A DNA stretch of 64,000 nucleotides from Hyposmocoma kahamanoa (Eukaryota > Arthropoda > Insecta > Lepidoptera > Cosmopterigidae): the NCBI RefSeq assembly GCF_003589595.1, contig NW_020654810.1, positions 22,676,056 through 22,740,055 of the forward strand, given 5' to 3'. The notes under the pieces are model-generated. The model had not been told where the DNA came from. It was given only the letters and a program-made list of their open reading frames with translations, and did no database searches. Shown here piece by piece: positions 41,944 to 56,900 of the stretch (its first letter is position 1; every line of letters begins with the position of its first letter). Both the position numbers and the translations under genes were made by a program.

Positions 41944-44900
41944 CTAGAAGCAACAGAAAGAACCGTATTCGCAGGTACAGTGTCTAATTAATAATAGTTA
42001 TTTGTTTGGCAAGGCTGCAAAGTTGTTGTTTGACGAGAGTGATTGTATTGAAACCTGAGCAAGCGAAAGAAGCCAAGATTGAATCACGAGAGAAGCGAGT
42101 GGTTCAAAAATAAGATTCCTGAGCGTAGCGAGGTTATCAAGCCACGAAACGCAAAACAACTTTGCTACCGAGCGGAACACACAACTTTTCACCTTATTAA
42201 AGCGAGGAAAATGGTAGATGAAAGTAAAACAATTGAAGTTTATAACATCAATAAAAAGTTTATCTTCGGATGCGTTTTGAATTTACACCTCATCAATTTT
42301 TATTCTTGCTTGTACTTTTATTTTGTGTGATTATTTGAAAAAAAAAATAATTTTATAAACACAATTAGTTATCATTGTCAACAATAAAATATAATAATAA
42401 CGTACGAAACGTAATAAATAAGAATAAAATAACGAATAACGGATTTGTAATACTTAAATGAGTACTTTACGACAAATCGCGTAGTTGAACGTGTCATTAT
42501 CTTTTTTTTTTATCGAAAGAAAAAGTCAGGTGCACCACAAAAGTCCATCGTCAAGTTCGAATTTCAAAAACCTTTTCCACGCTAGCATGCAAAAAACGCT
42601 TTTGCGCGCAGATTTTTAATGAGAAAGAAAGCCTTTCCGAGCGAGTGAGGTGAAAACAATATTGTGAAGTAGCAGAGAACATGATAATCTCAGTACAAAG
42701 TACTAAAAAAACCGACCTCAAAAGTTCGTAGAATTACATCTATTTGCCAAGTTTTATTGAAATCGCTTACTTGAAAGAGCGCGAAACCGGATTAGAGGTG
42801 GAATATTGTCTTCAAATTTAAATGTCACCACAACTGAGGTACTCTTTCCAACAAAAAAAAAAACATCAAAATAGGTTCACAAATGCCGTGGAGTTAACGC
42901 GTAACGTACATACAAAACAGACGAATTGAGAAACTTCTTTTTTTGAAGTCGGTTAAAAATAACAATGTCTATGTTGTTTCTCGACTATTTTATGCTTTTC
43001 AAACATCATCATTGTGTAACTATTATTTACAAGCTATACATTTACGTGACTATTACAAAACAACGAAAATACTTAAACAAAAAGCAAAAGAAATATGAAA
43101 ATATAGGGGGAAAACATCACATGTCTTGTAATTTACAATCCTTAGAATAACAACGCATAGAATGATAGTTTCATATCAAACAAACTATCACAAGTGAGGC
43201 AAAAATCAAATTCATGAATAATAGGCTAGATTTAGTAGTAGGTTAATTTTCGGTTTTAGTGAATATTTATATAAAAATACAAGTTGAAACGCGTTACTTC
43301 CTTGTGGAATGTGATGTTAGTATCTATTTTATGTTTGTCTGACGTATTTTTACACTCATTTACCGCACATTTCGTCATTTTTAGCTAAAATTCTGGAGCT
43401 GTTCGCGGTGCAAGTTGACCTTGAGCACTGAAGGCCCGCCCGCTCGTGTAGGCCCTTTGGGCGCGCTTCAATTAGCCTCACTTAGTGTGTGCGGACTAGG
43501 TTTCTATGCGTTATTATTCTAAGTTACAATCCACAATAACCAAAAAAAATAAAAGTATCAAAACCGAGTCTTCTACTCCGCTGACTGAATAGAAGATTGA
43601 GTAAGAAACGAAATTAAATGGCTATACTGCATATAATAACAATTAAGCTAGAGATTGTCAAAGGTCATCATTAACCCATATGTACAACTGTTGGGCACGG
43701 GTCTTCTCTACATACGTCTGATTATACATTTTTTTTTGTATGGGGAAATACGAAACCATAGAAGATACAAGAAAACTCCTTAGATAGTTTTCTATTAAGT
43801 CTTTTTAAAAGAAAAGAATTTTGGCATAGTCAATTTTTTGGTCAAGCGTGAGTTGTCCATAAAAATGAATAAAACTGATCAAAAATTTTTATGGTCCTAA
43901 TCGACTCATTTTCATGAAGGGCTCATTTCGTTGTATGGAACGATAAAAATAGGGACAGCCGAAGTTGGTCAAATTTCATAAAATATTTTTCATTCAAAAT
44001 TACATTTTACATTGACTAATTTTTTTAGTGCTGAAATGAAATCATGCTTATAAGAAACTGAGTCTATTAGCATTAAAAAAAAATAGTCAATTTTATTAAT
44101 TTTGTATAAAAAATATTTTATTAAATTTCACCAACCTCGGCTACTCCGATTTTTTTCGTACCACACAATGAAATGGTCCCTTCATGAAATTGAGTCGATT
44201 AGCATTAAAAATGTTTTTTATCAATTATTATAAAATTTTATTAATTTTTATGGACAACTCAGACTCGACCAAAAAATTTAATATGCCAAAACAGTTTTCA
44301 CAAAAAAAACTTGATGAATCCTAGACAGTTTCCTTGTATCTTCTATGATTTTAGTTTTCCCCATACTGACCCATTAAAAAAACTGTATATTATTTTTAAT
44401 TGTTTGTTATTATTTTTAACTTACTTCTTTAGGATTTTCAGTGCAAACGACACACAACTGCACCTCAGATAGGTTCTTCTCCCTGGCGTGCGCACGGCGC
44501 TCTTTGCGACCGGCGGCCAGCTGCTTCTTCATGCATTCTTCCACCACCTTACGCCGTCTTCTTTTCAGGTATTTGTAAGCTATACGTCCGGAAGCCGCTA
44601 GTGCTACTGTGCCAAACACTACAAGGAGAATTCTGAAAAGAAAATTTTTATATTCATCAATAGCTTACAACGCGCGATTAATTGATGTTGTATCACTAGT
44701 AATTTGCTTGAGTCGAATTTACATTTGTCTGAAGTATCGTGTCGTGACGCGTATCTTCAAGATGACCTGATCAGCATAAGGATTAGATCGCCAAACGACC
44801 ATTTCTGCAGAAAGACTATAACTTACAATGACTTGGTAGTAAAACGACTAGATATCGACACATGGTAAAACGACTAGGTAGCAAAATAACTACATTTTGT

Positions 44901-47900
44901 TTTTGTTTTCTCAAAGTACAGTTTGGTTAAACAATTAATGTCATCATAAAAATGAATATTTTTGTTTGTTTTTTTTATGGGGAAATACGAAACCATAGAA
45001 GATACAAGAAAACTCCTTAGACAGTTTTCTATTAAGTCTTTTTAAAAGAAAAGAATTTTGGCATAGTACATTTTTTGGTTAAGCGTGAGTTGTCCATAAA
45101 AATGAATAAAACTGATCAAAAATTTTTATGCTCCTAATCGACTCAGTTTCATGAAGGGTTCATTTCGTTGTATGGAACGATAAAAATCGGGACAGCCGAA
45201 GTTGGTCAAATTTCATAAAATATTTTTCATTCAAAATTAATAACACTGACAAATTTTTTTAGTGCTGAAATCAAATCATTCTTATAAAACTGAGTCTATT
45301 AGCATTAAAAAATATTTGTCACGGCCGACATTGCCAAATAAAAATTATAGTAAAATAAAATTATAATCCTCTTATTCATAATATCTACAGCGTGTTTTTT
45401 AACTGAAATCGCAAGTGGAATATTCGAATGCAGCAAAAGCGTACAATAATCTACATTCACTAAAAAAAGAAGCAGAGTTCCAGCGATTGAAAATAAATAG
45501 AAGCTTTCATTTCTCAAAAATATATCTACTATTAAGTACAATTTAAAGTATAAAATGAAGCCAATTTTATAACTTTATTTTCATTCGTATTTTTCGAACA
45601 ATTTTTTGAGTAAACTGTACCTTGTCGTTTTACCAATGTAGTCATTTCGATGTCTAGTCGTTTCGCTACCAAGTCATTGTAATTTATAGTCTTTCTGCAG
45701 AAATGGTCGTTTTGGGATCTAGTCCTTATGCTGATCAGGTCATTTTGAAGATATAGTCATTATGAGACCGACCCGACGTGACGCCTTGTGGTGTGTGTAT
45801 AAAGCCGATACCGTTCTGACATGTTACGATTCGACAAGTCAACAAATGTAAACCCGGCTTTAGTCGACCTTCTGTAGGGCTAGCACGATAGAGCGCGACT
45901 TGCGCGACATAGAAGCGCGAGATATTGCTATTATCTGTGGGAGTATACCAGTATCTCGGGCTTTATATCACGTATTGCCTTTATTGTGCTAGCCCCAGTG
46001 GCGTAGCGTGGAGGTGCAGAGGAGCCATGGTCCTAGGGCGGCACAGCTATGGGGGCGATGGCGAGCGCTGCCGAACCCTAACTAGTAAATTTTTTTTAGT
46101 TTAAATTACTTACAAAATGAATTTCACTATTTGAGAATACGATATCGACTGTGAACTGGCAATCGGTACTATCACAATTTCGACAAATTAAATAAAACAA
46201 AAAAAAAATTGTTTGCGTTATTTATATAGCATCTGGTTTATTAAATAAAAATACGTAGATTTAAATATTTTTATTACACATGTATGTATGTACACTATTT
46301 TTTCTTCACCTGTAAAGTTGTCAAAATTGAGATAGTACCGGTTGCCAGTTCACAGTCGATATCCCGAACAACACAAAGATGGCGAAGACAGACGAATATA
46401 CAAACACAATGAACGAGTCTGCTCAAATAAACTACTTTTGTAATCGTGAAAATAGAGGGGCACCAACATTGACTTACAATTATATGGACGTCGGGTCCGT
46501 GCTAAAAAGTGTCCGATCTTATAGGGCGTTAAAATCGTATACAGAGCGTCATTCACGCTTTAGTCTTCGTTTGTTCGACTGACAGCGAAGCAAGCAAAAT
46601 TAGAGAGTAGAGATGACATTACAATTTAAATTAAACGTTTTAGCTTTTTCATATTCCTTTACATGTCACTACGTTTAAATAGGTTGACTTGGGACATTTT
46701 TTTCGTGGTTTTTGTATTAGACCCGTCGTCCATTTATTTGTAAGTCAATGGGCATCAATCCTTTACCACAGTATAATATTATTATTTTTTATTATTTGGC
46801 GCACACTCATAGCTCCACAATAAGGAAACCCTGTATATCTGTTCTACAACAACAAATTTGTGTGACAAACAAATTAGACCCAAAATCACGAGAGAAATAC
46901 ATTCAAGTAACAGTTAAGCTCCTTGTGAAAGAATTCGTCCAGGGAAGTACAGCCACCTTACCCATTTCTGCCGCCAAGCAGTAATATGAGCATTACTGCG
47001 TTTCGGTTTTGAAGGGTGGTGGTGAAATTACAGTCACATGAGACTTGTCAAGTTATGTCTCTGGGTGACGGGCGCAGTGGCCCACAGAACTTTGTGATTT
47101 AAAGCTCAGAGCTGGCAATGCAATTGTTGTTGACAGGCGTGTCGCTTAACACAGTCTTCAAGAGTAACACCGCACATACTGCGCAAAGCTTTCATATCTA
47201 CACCATTCAGCCTACATTCATGCACTTTCTGCCATGTAAATATGAATATAAATGCTTACTAACGGAGACAAAGTATAAAAATAAACACATCATTAAAGAG
47301 CTCTTGAAATCAAATATGAAAAACATAATAATAAAATAATGAAAAATACTAGCTCGAAAAACAAAACAAAAACTTTGAACTTGTTTTTTTTTTGGAAAAT
47401 TTTTGCACTGCCGTCAATAATTTCTGATGGACGAAAAATCTACTTAATTTGCTAACAAACACGGTATAAACACACTAAATGTGGCATACAAGGCAGAACA
47501 CTCAAGGTCTTACTTTAAAAAAAAGTACAACAAACCTTGAAGCTCTTCCAAGCCCTTCTATAAGGTCAGCTAGTATTTCGAAACAAAAGACTAATTCGAA
47601 TTTAAATTGAAATCAATATTAGAAATTAAAACAATAAACTCACATAGTTGTCGTGAACATTACGAAACATGATGTAACGCCACGGACAATTAAACGGAAC
47701 CAATAACGTCTCAAAGTCGATTGCACTCCCAATTGGTACACCAATTCCTTGTTTGTTATTGCTAAATTACACACAATCTCAAATAAATTTTAATTTCAAT
47801 AATAACATTTTATTTATTTTCTCGCAGCTTTTTGCTATCTTTGAATTCCTTTGTATAACTTTAGGAATCAGTTTGTTCAATTTTTCAAATATAAAAAACA

Positions 47901-50900
47901 CGAGAATAAATATAGGTTTATTTCCATCTAAGGCAGTACATTTCCGCACAAAGACTGAACGAACAAAATGTTTTATACGGCACCATATTATTACAGCTAT
48001 TCAAAATGTTAAAAAACCTTGGCATGATCTAATTGAAGCACAGTATAAAATGTAAATTCCATGCCGAATCGCGCAACCTTCAAATAAAAAAAAAAAACAC
48101 AAGGCTCGTGCGCGTTTCTGAATCACGACTGACGAATTAATTTTTTGGCGCGCGAATACGGATACAATCGACTAGGGAGGGGCACTTTTTGACCTAATAA
48201 AAGAATGCACAATATTCTTAAGTACGACAGGAGGTAATATTCAAAAATGTTTGGAAAACTGATGAAAATATATTTAACAAATAACAAAGTAAATGGGTGT
48301 AGGGTTCGTTGAAACCCAGCGTCACAGCTCATTCTCGGCTGTGGCTTTAGTGGAATGAGATCCTTTTGCAGACGCCACAGCCGCACACATGTCAGTATAG
48401 TATTAAGTTGTGTAGTATAATTTGTTGTTTAGGTTAAATGTTAGCTATGCTGTTTTTGTGTTATTTATTTTATTATTTATTTATATTACTTTTTTTTTTC
48501 TTATAATGTGGCGTTACAACAAATACAGGATGGAAAAAATCAAAGGGACATGAAGGTGTACTAAAACAAAAAATTCGTACATATCCTTCGTGTTATATTG
48601 ACACTACCGATTAGTACAATAAAATAGTGAGTGATTCTTAGTGAGTCTTCTGTGGTGGTTTAAACCTCTCTCCTGAAAAGTTGTCATTTTGCAGATGTGG
48701 GCTTAATAAACCAAGAGTTTAGAATTCAAGTATAATATATTTCCGAATATATCTTCTTAAGTAATGTTGATTTATAATCTGTTAAGTTATCTCCTACTTA
48801 TTGCAACGTAACCACATCAACCGCAAAACATGGTAGAGGTATAACTAAAGTGACCATATTTTTTCCCTCAGAGCGGGACGCCTGCAAATTTATTATTGTT
48901 TTAAAAATAACGCATGTTTGTGACTATGATATACGGCCGGATCGAAAGAATTTTTTCAAAGTGTTCGTTCGATAATTGTATAATAATTATAACAAATTAT
49001 TGGAGTAATTTCACAAAAAAAAAAAATCATGGTGGTTAAGCATTCTAACATTCAATAAAACATTAAAAACCAAAACTGTTTAATTAATCAAAGATTTAAA
49101 AAAAAAGAACCTTGTGTAGTATGGTGCTCGATGTCTGGTTGGCTGGCTTTTATTTAAAAAATGTCTTGTTACATGTGTTCTGTTTTGTGAAAGCGGGACT
49201 TTTAAGTATTTTGGGGCCAGCGGGACATGAATCCTAATGGTGGGACTATACCGCTCAAAGCGAGACGTATGGTCACGTTAGGTATAACCAACTACCCCCA
49301 AGAATGGGTTCCCGCATTGTCGTGGCGGGGGGCTCTAGAAGCCGTGATCGATTTCATCTCACGGTGAAGCTAAGAGGAACTCACGGGCCGGCCGGGATGG
49401 AGCTAGACTAGCCCGAGGAGGAGGCGTACCGCGCGGGCTCGTCTTGATCTAGGCCGAGCGGGTCCGCGCGGACGCATGCGGGGAGGAGGGTCGCGGGGGA
49501 AGAGACGTGTCGGTGTGTCTTTGCAGCACGCCCTGTCCTCCGCGGCCGAATTTGGGCGATTGGCCCGTGCGGTGGGCACTCCTAAGGACTCTACGGAGAG
49601 TCCACGTGGATGCGCGTAGGATGTTGCGGCGGAGCCTACCAACAGATCCGCCACGGGGGCTGGGGGAGCATCCTCTGAACTTCACAGTTGAGGGGATGTT
49701 GTCCTGACCCCATGGCCCCCGGGTAGCGGACTCGGGGGAGTTCGCTGCCCAGCATGCAGGGGCCCGAGACGGAAGGCTCGCCTGGTGTTCGGCGAGCCTT
49801 ACATTTGGAGTCGGGGGACCATTGTGTCTCCCTTCTCGGGGTTCCCCTTCCGGGTTCAATCAAGTCCCACATAACCCCGGCTCTGCCCCCGCAGGGCCGG
49901 GGTATCTATAAACAGATTCCCTCGGGTAATAAAATAAAAAAAGGTATAACCTATTAACACTATATCGTAAAATGACCTACAAACTTTAGCTTAATAATAA
50001 TAAAGCACACACTCATAGCTGTTAGTAGACTAGACTTTTGTTTCAATAACAATTGAATTACATATTTTTCAGTATCATTTTCTTGAATAACTTAAGGGGG
50101 TCACCAGACAATTTAGCAGCAGTAAAGCTCCTTGTGAAAGAGTTCGTCCACTCGTCGTACTCGTACTCGTCGTACTCGTCGTACTGCCACTTTGCCTATT
50201 TCTGTTGTCAAGTAGTCTTGTCAGTATTACTGTGTTCCGGTTTTGAAGAGTAAGGGTGTTGGTGAAATTACAGGCACATGGGACTTGTCAACGTATGTGT
50301 CAGGGTGACGAGCGCAGTGGCAGTGCCCCTCAGATCTTCCCATCCCATCAGTGCCCATGAGATCTTTGTAATTTAAAGCTCTGAGTGGCCCTGCAACTGT
50401 TATGGACAGGCGCACGACTTGATCGTTTCGTCACTTGCTATTATGAAAATAATTATATTTTAACCTTTAATTAAACGATATTACGCTTGGAGCCAGTAGT
50501 TGACCAATCAGGAGCTGCGACTTTAGCTCCTGATTGGTCAATTCAAGGTCATATCGCGCAACGCGACAAATTGGGACAATATATTGCCAGAGTCGGGGTA
50601 TTGTGAATCCACCTTAATTGTGGTGTTGTGAAGCAATATTTATTCATACAAGAAATAAATTTTCATTATGTTTATTTCCTCGCAAATGTTTTGAAAAACG
50701 TTGTATGTAGCATGGGCGGTAAAAAATTCCAAACCACGAGTCGTTGGAAGTCCTCAGCCTTCGGCTACGGTTTTCTAATAGAGAATCGTTACTCCGTCCC
50801 ACCATTTATTTGACTTTTGATAGCTCGAATTCTAATCAATTAGTGATGACGTAATGTCCAATTCCATTTTTTATAACAATCGTTTTTATTTATGAAGAAA

Positions 50901-53900
50901 TTTAATCGTGAATGTGAGCGGGTTCAAAAAAGAAGATATTGTCTGATTGAGATCGTGATGTTGCATTTGACAATGTATGGACTCAAGAATGAATAATTAA
51001 TGTTAATGAGCATTCCAGTGATGATTCCCATTCACATGAAGATGAATCCAACGATTCATTATAATAAACAATAAGAATTTATCATAATTATTTATTATAT
51101 ATTTGATTTCATTATAATTTATTAAACAGGTACCAAAATTTATCGACTAGAATAATCTTCGTTACATAATCTGTTGGCTCGATAAATATCGGAGCTAAAC
51201 AGCACGTCGCTTCATTAAAATTAAAAAATAAAAGAGTCCAGAAGGTATCGCACTTTTTCGTCTATGGTTGTATATCAATAATTACGGAACTTCGGAGAGA
51301 TGCATATATCATAGTTAAATAAATGGTTGGATGAAGTATAGTAATATTTACCATCCTTAAATACACAATGTACTATTTTGAGTATGATATCAAGCAACGT
51401 AACGGGACGAAAAAGTCATGCGCCTGGTTGTAAGCGACGCGCCCTGAGCCAGTCACGGTGAAACTTTATTGGACAAGTCCCATGTGCCTGTTATTTTACC
51501 AGAACCCCTACCCTTAAAACATTGCTGACAACTCTTTCTCGAGGAGCTCTACTGATACTGTAGTAGGTAGACTCATAAATATGTATATTGTAGGCATTTC
51601 CGGATATGAACGAAAGTTAATAAATCACTCGTGCGCCGTCAGCTTTTTGATTTTCTCTTTGATCTGAATACGTTCATTACTACAGCTACTTAAAAAAATA
51701 TTAAGAATTTGCTTACCTAAGGAAGTCCCTAGAGCTAGCAAGTCTCTTCAGCAAACTAGATTTCGTCGCAGTGGTTAAGTACAAAGGGAGCCCGTTTTTC
51801 GGAGGCTGGATCTTCAGCGCACCAGATTTTGTCCTGCTCAACTCCCCAATCGCGGTAATATAGGAACCATCTCGTAACATCTCCTCCATAGTCTGAAGTC
51901 CTCGTTGCCGAACGCCCGAGAAGAAACCCCACACGTGATCAATTACACCCGGGGACATTGGTTCGAACTTGTCAGATATCACGTCCATGTCTGTTTGGTA
52001 GTAAAGATGATAATAAAATTAATAAAATACAGGACTATTGAAGATTATTTCCCTAATCTTTCGAATTCCTGTACCGGCAAGACTTTTAGGAATTTTAACA
52101 GCAATACCTTTCAATAACGGTGAACGAAAACATCGTAATGAAACTTGCAACCTTGGAAAAAGTTCGATTGTTGGTCATGTGCAGCAAGCGAATACATTTA
52201 GGTGAAGACCACAGACATATATATAAACAGACCGTGCTCTCTTTGAAAACCAAGCGTGCTACACTTTTCGTACCTCCGATGACGTCACAAGCGCTATTTA
52301 GTGATGGGAAATCTCCTTCGAAGACGCCGACGCAACACGTATTTAGAGCATATTTGTTGATTATAAGACATTTGCGACATTAGACAAAGACTGCTAGATG
52401 CTCTCTCCAGGTGTCGCAAGCCTTAGAGCTATGTCATATGATGCGTTGAGTCGGCATTGCGACGCCTGAGTCCTTGAGGGCACACGGTGCGTTGAAAAGG
52501 CGCGACGCGACAAGGGGCCACGAGACGAAGCGGGGAGGGGTGCTGCGATGCGTAAGTCCGTGTGGCATCGCTCTTAGTCGTTTACTATGACACCTTGGCG
52601 AGGTGTTGCTGTTCGAAACTGGAAATCATAGCTAATTTACTATAAACAACACACTTACCCAGCAGTTCAGCTGCCATGGCTTCAATAACTTCGACGTTAT
52701 ACTTCCCATTGCTGAGTACGAACGGCGTGGCATTGCAAACCTCGTGAATAGTACGCGTCTGGTCCGACCAGAAGCCGGCCGATGTCCGCGCGATCACATG
52801 TTCTTTTATTGTTAATCTGCAAGTTTTTAACTAGATAACTAAGGATAGGCGAAGTACCTAAACTTGGTAGTACAAGTTAAAGTAATACACATAGAGTGTA
52901 TAATAGCTCTCTCTGAAATCCCGGAATTAACATTATTTTTTTATGATATCAAATTTAGTAGCAGTACCGCTCTATGGTGGCAGTAGTTGACCGGACAAAC
53001 TCTTTTACAAGGAACTCTAACGCTACCAAATTTTTAGCTACATCTATCTTTACGCAAAACTTTAAAATTGTAGTCAAGACGATGGGCAAGAATCTTCAGG
53101 ATGTCATTGCCACTATCACGCACTCGCTTTAGCAGAGACGACACCTTTTTTTGTAATACACTTGAATTACTGATGCGCCAGCTAAATTTGTAAACCTCAT
53201 ACCTCCATTAATGTGAACTTTTCGTGCAGGCACAAAAAACAGAATTACTACAAATAATTTTACATGACTATCTGCGATTGTACCTTTATTTAAGGGGGAG
53301 CAAAGGAAAAATTCCTAATCTTCCATATCCACTTTAAAGTTAAAAATAAAATATTGTATGAGTAACTACACGATATATTCAAGCATAGACATTAATCAGA
53401 AACATAAAACAATAAAGTTTCCTCGATAGATAAAAATCACGAAATGACCTCTAATTTTCACATTTTTTCGATTTATCCTCGAAATGCTACAGGTTATTAG
53501 GACAAAAATTAGATACGTAATTATATTTATGCATGATCGAGAACTGTCACTACGGATTTTTTTTTAATCCCTTTAGTTTTAGAGTTATTCCGCTAAAACG
53601 AATTTGGTACTTTTAATGCGCAAAATTCAACATCTCCTGTCGCATGTCACGCGAATTTCAGGCACATATTTGTTTCACAAATTTGGGCGGAGCCAACGTC
53701 AAAACTTTTTTGGCATGCTCCCTCTTAATAACTAGAAAGCGGTCTAGAAATATATTTTAAGCTTTAATAGCCCGGTTGCGCTCGATAATCGATAAGTAAA
53801 AAAGAAGTTATAATACGAGTTTTTCAAATTTCGCCGATGCATTGTAATTTCTAATGTTGCAGTAAGGAAGTCAACACGCTTGTCAACACGGAATTGGATT

Positions 53901-56900
53901 AAGCTAGTCAGAAACCAGAAAAATGTCCATATACTAAAAGCGAAAAAGACGACCGCAGCTTCGCCCAATTATGACCTACGCTAGAGTCGTATTCGCGCAG
54001 GTGAATCCCACCCTGATCCACGCCTACACGTTATTCAGAATAGATTCATGCGCAACGCGACGTGCAGCGTGAACCTCCACGTCCACTTACGGCTCCCCAC
54101 AATAGCCCAATTCATGAAACAGGCATCGAAAGTATACTTCGAGTCTGCTCCTCACCACCCCAATACCCTCGTGGAGGCTGCTTCCAATTACGTCCCCCTC
54201 CATCCGTACCACGTTCATAGTTCCCGTCGTCCAAGGGAAGTCCTCAACGACCCTGACGACCCTACCACTCTCACCACTTTAAAGGTCAACCAGATCGCTA
54301 ATCAGTTCAACCCCTGGCGAGGTCGTAGAGAACTTCAGCACGTACACTAGCAGATTCTCTCGGAAGTACAACATTTCCGATCGGCTCAAGCGGATACTGC
54401 TTTTAATAAGTGTGTGGTGGCTCCCTAAAGATAATATTATGTAACGGTCGTAAATTGTTGTTAAGTTGAAAGCGAGTTGTAAAACAAATAACAGAAAGCT
54501 TTCCAATGACACAATATATCATGCATGGTCATATTCAAACAACTTTCACTTTTTTGTTCAATAATGTACGTTTAACGCAAATAACTTGGCGGAAGGTAGA
54601 ATTTTTTCTTTTTTTTTCTCTCGCGATTAGTGATAGAGCCACTTACAGAGTGTTATGACTATTATTATAATTATTATTAGTAGCCTACGCGGCCCATCAT
54701 CACTGCGACCATTGACTGATCTATTGTGATCACCACTGATTACATTTCAGAGCCAAGGCCAACAGCATTAAAGAACTGAAGGACTTTCCTGGCTCCGACA
54801 GTTTTTATATCCTCTGGGCGTGGTCTGTAGCTACCCAGTATGGAACTTCGTACGCCCATTAGGGCGCGATTACATTATTTATCGTTGAACGACAGTCGTG
54901 TCTAGCAGTTCCCGCTAGATCGTGACGACAATTTATCGGTTCACGGCAACTGCTTTGACATTTGCACGACAGAATCGTTTGAAGCTACGATTACGTGCCG
55001 TCACATTTTTATCGTGTCGTTTTATTTATCGCCTGACGACTGTCGTTCTAGCTGTTCCCATTATCACGACTGTCTGTCGTCGAAACGTCAAAAATGTCGT
55101 GAACGACAGTTAATTATGTTTTACTATATGTGAACAACTTCATTTAAATATACAAGCCACGACACTTTAAACTGTACGACTATCTGTCGTCACGACATAA
55201 TGGGACCGCGCCCTTAGAGGGCAGCACTCGGTGAGGAGATGCACAGGAGTTTCACTCGGCTCGTGGTAGACTCTACATTCTCTGTTTTCTCTCTGCCCAA
55301 TATTTGACATGTGCTTGTTCAAGCAACAATGCCCTGTTAAGGTTCTAGTCAGCATTCTGATGCCATTCCTGTCAAGTGACAGAGCTTCCATACATTGTTT
55401 GGCACTGTAGGCAGCTATCCGGGCTTTTGAATGCTCAAGAGTGTTTTGACTAAAGTTGTTTTTAAAACGGGGAAATATATAATATTATTGAGTGAAATTT
55501 AGAAATAGGAGGATGTGGCTTTCCTACTGACACATTTTTCTTTTTTTTTTAATATCAAATAGCATTAGCATAAAAGAAACTAATTTCTGACCATTGTAAA
55601 GATATAACGATTTCCCGCAAAAAATATCAGAAAATTTATGAAGAAAAATTATGCAATTTAATAATATTAATAATATTATAGAAATATTCTTACCCCAAAA
55701 TATAACTTACAATAATTGGCTTTTCATTAAACCTCAAATTCAATGCTATAGCATTATAAGTTATTTATGTAGTTATAAGTAGTTATAACTACATAAATAA
55801 AAACGAAGAACATAACTATTTCTATTATCCATATACTATACACACATATCAGGATTGTAATTGTTATAAGTAAGGAGATTGAAGAACGGTTGTAATAAAG
55901 TCAGTATCTGTAAATTTAGACAACCTTTGCTTTTTACGTAACAACTATAAAAATGAAAAAATAATTTCCATAAACAAATTTTGAATTTTATAATTTGAGT
56001 TAATAAACAACTTAAATAAGATAACATGTTTTAATAGCCTAAATGCCGAGCCTTTATAGGCTAATATTAGGGGTTAAAGTATGAAATTGCCGTTTTATTG
56101 CAATAGGTTCTTTGAATTTTCATAGAATCTTCATGGTTTGAGGTTTTCGAATGAAACTTTTTTCAAATGGTTTCTGTGATTTTTTTTTTTTAAATTTGAA
56201 ACATTTGAATATCGACTTTCAATTGTTTTTGTTATTCAATTTAGACAAGAAAGATGGATACTGCGAAAATTCGAGTGATTTTTGAATACGAGTTCCGACG
56301 TGGAACTAACGCGGCAGAAACAGCCCGCACTATCAATGCTGCGTTTGGAGAGGGGTCTACTAATGAACGCACCGTGCGATTTTGGTTTAAACGCTTTCGT
56401 GGTGGAAATTTCGACTTAAAGAACGAGGCACGAGGAAGACCGCCCACACAGGTGAATAACGATGAATTAAGAGAGATAGTGGAAGCCGATCCTAGTCAAA
56501 CTACCCAGGAATTAGCGGCATGGTTTAACGTTACCTTACCCACAATATTGACTCACTTGCGTCAAATCAATAAAATAAAAAAATACGAAAAATGGGTGCC
56601 TCATGATTTGACTGATCTGCAGAAAGAAACGCGTGTTGAAACTTGTGTTGCCTTGTTGAACCGGTACAGAAATGAAGGAATATTGGATCGAATTGTAACA
56701 TGTGATGAAAAGTGGATTCTTTATGATAACCGGAAAAGAAAAATGCAATGCCTGACCCCAGGTCAAATGCCACAACAGTGTCCTAAAGCAAAACTTACCA
56801 ATAAAAAGGTAATGGTAACTGTTTGGTGGTCTCAGCATGGTGTTATTCACTATAGTTTTCTCCGATCTGGTCAAGCAATAACGGCAGATGTCTATTGTGC

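Noticed and set aside
43727..45775. CRISPR-like or satellite array
   Set aside because: The repeated blocks are inverted arms of two DNA elements, not regularly spaced direct repeats.
47753..48055. 100-codon plus-strand ORF
   Set aside because: Asn/Phe/Ile-rich composition of AT-rich DNA, inside a MUL1 intron, no homology recognised.
49403..49872. Overlapping GC-rich ORFs up to 136 codons on both strands
   Set aside because: Open because of GC-rich composition inside a non-coding retroelement block; Pro/Arg-rich, no domain.
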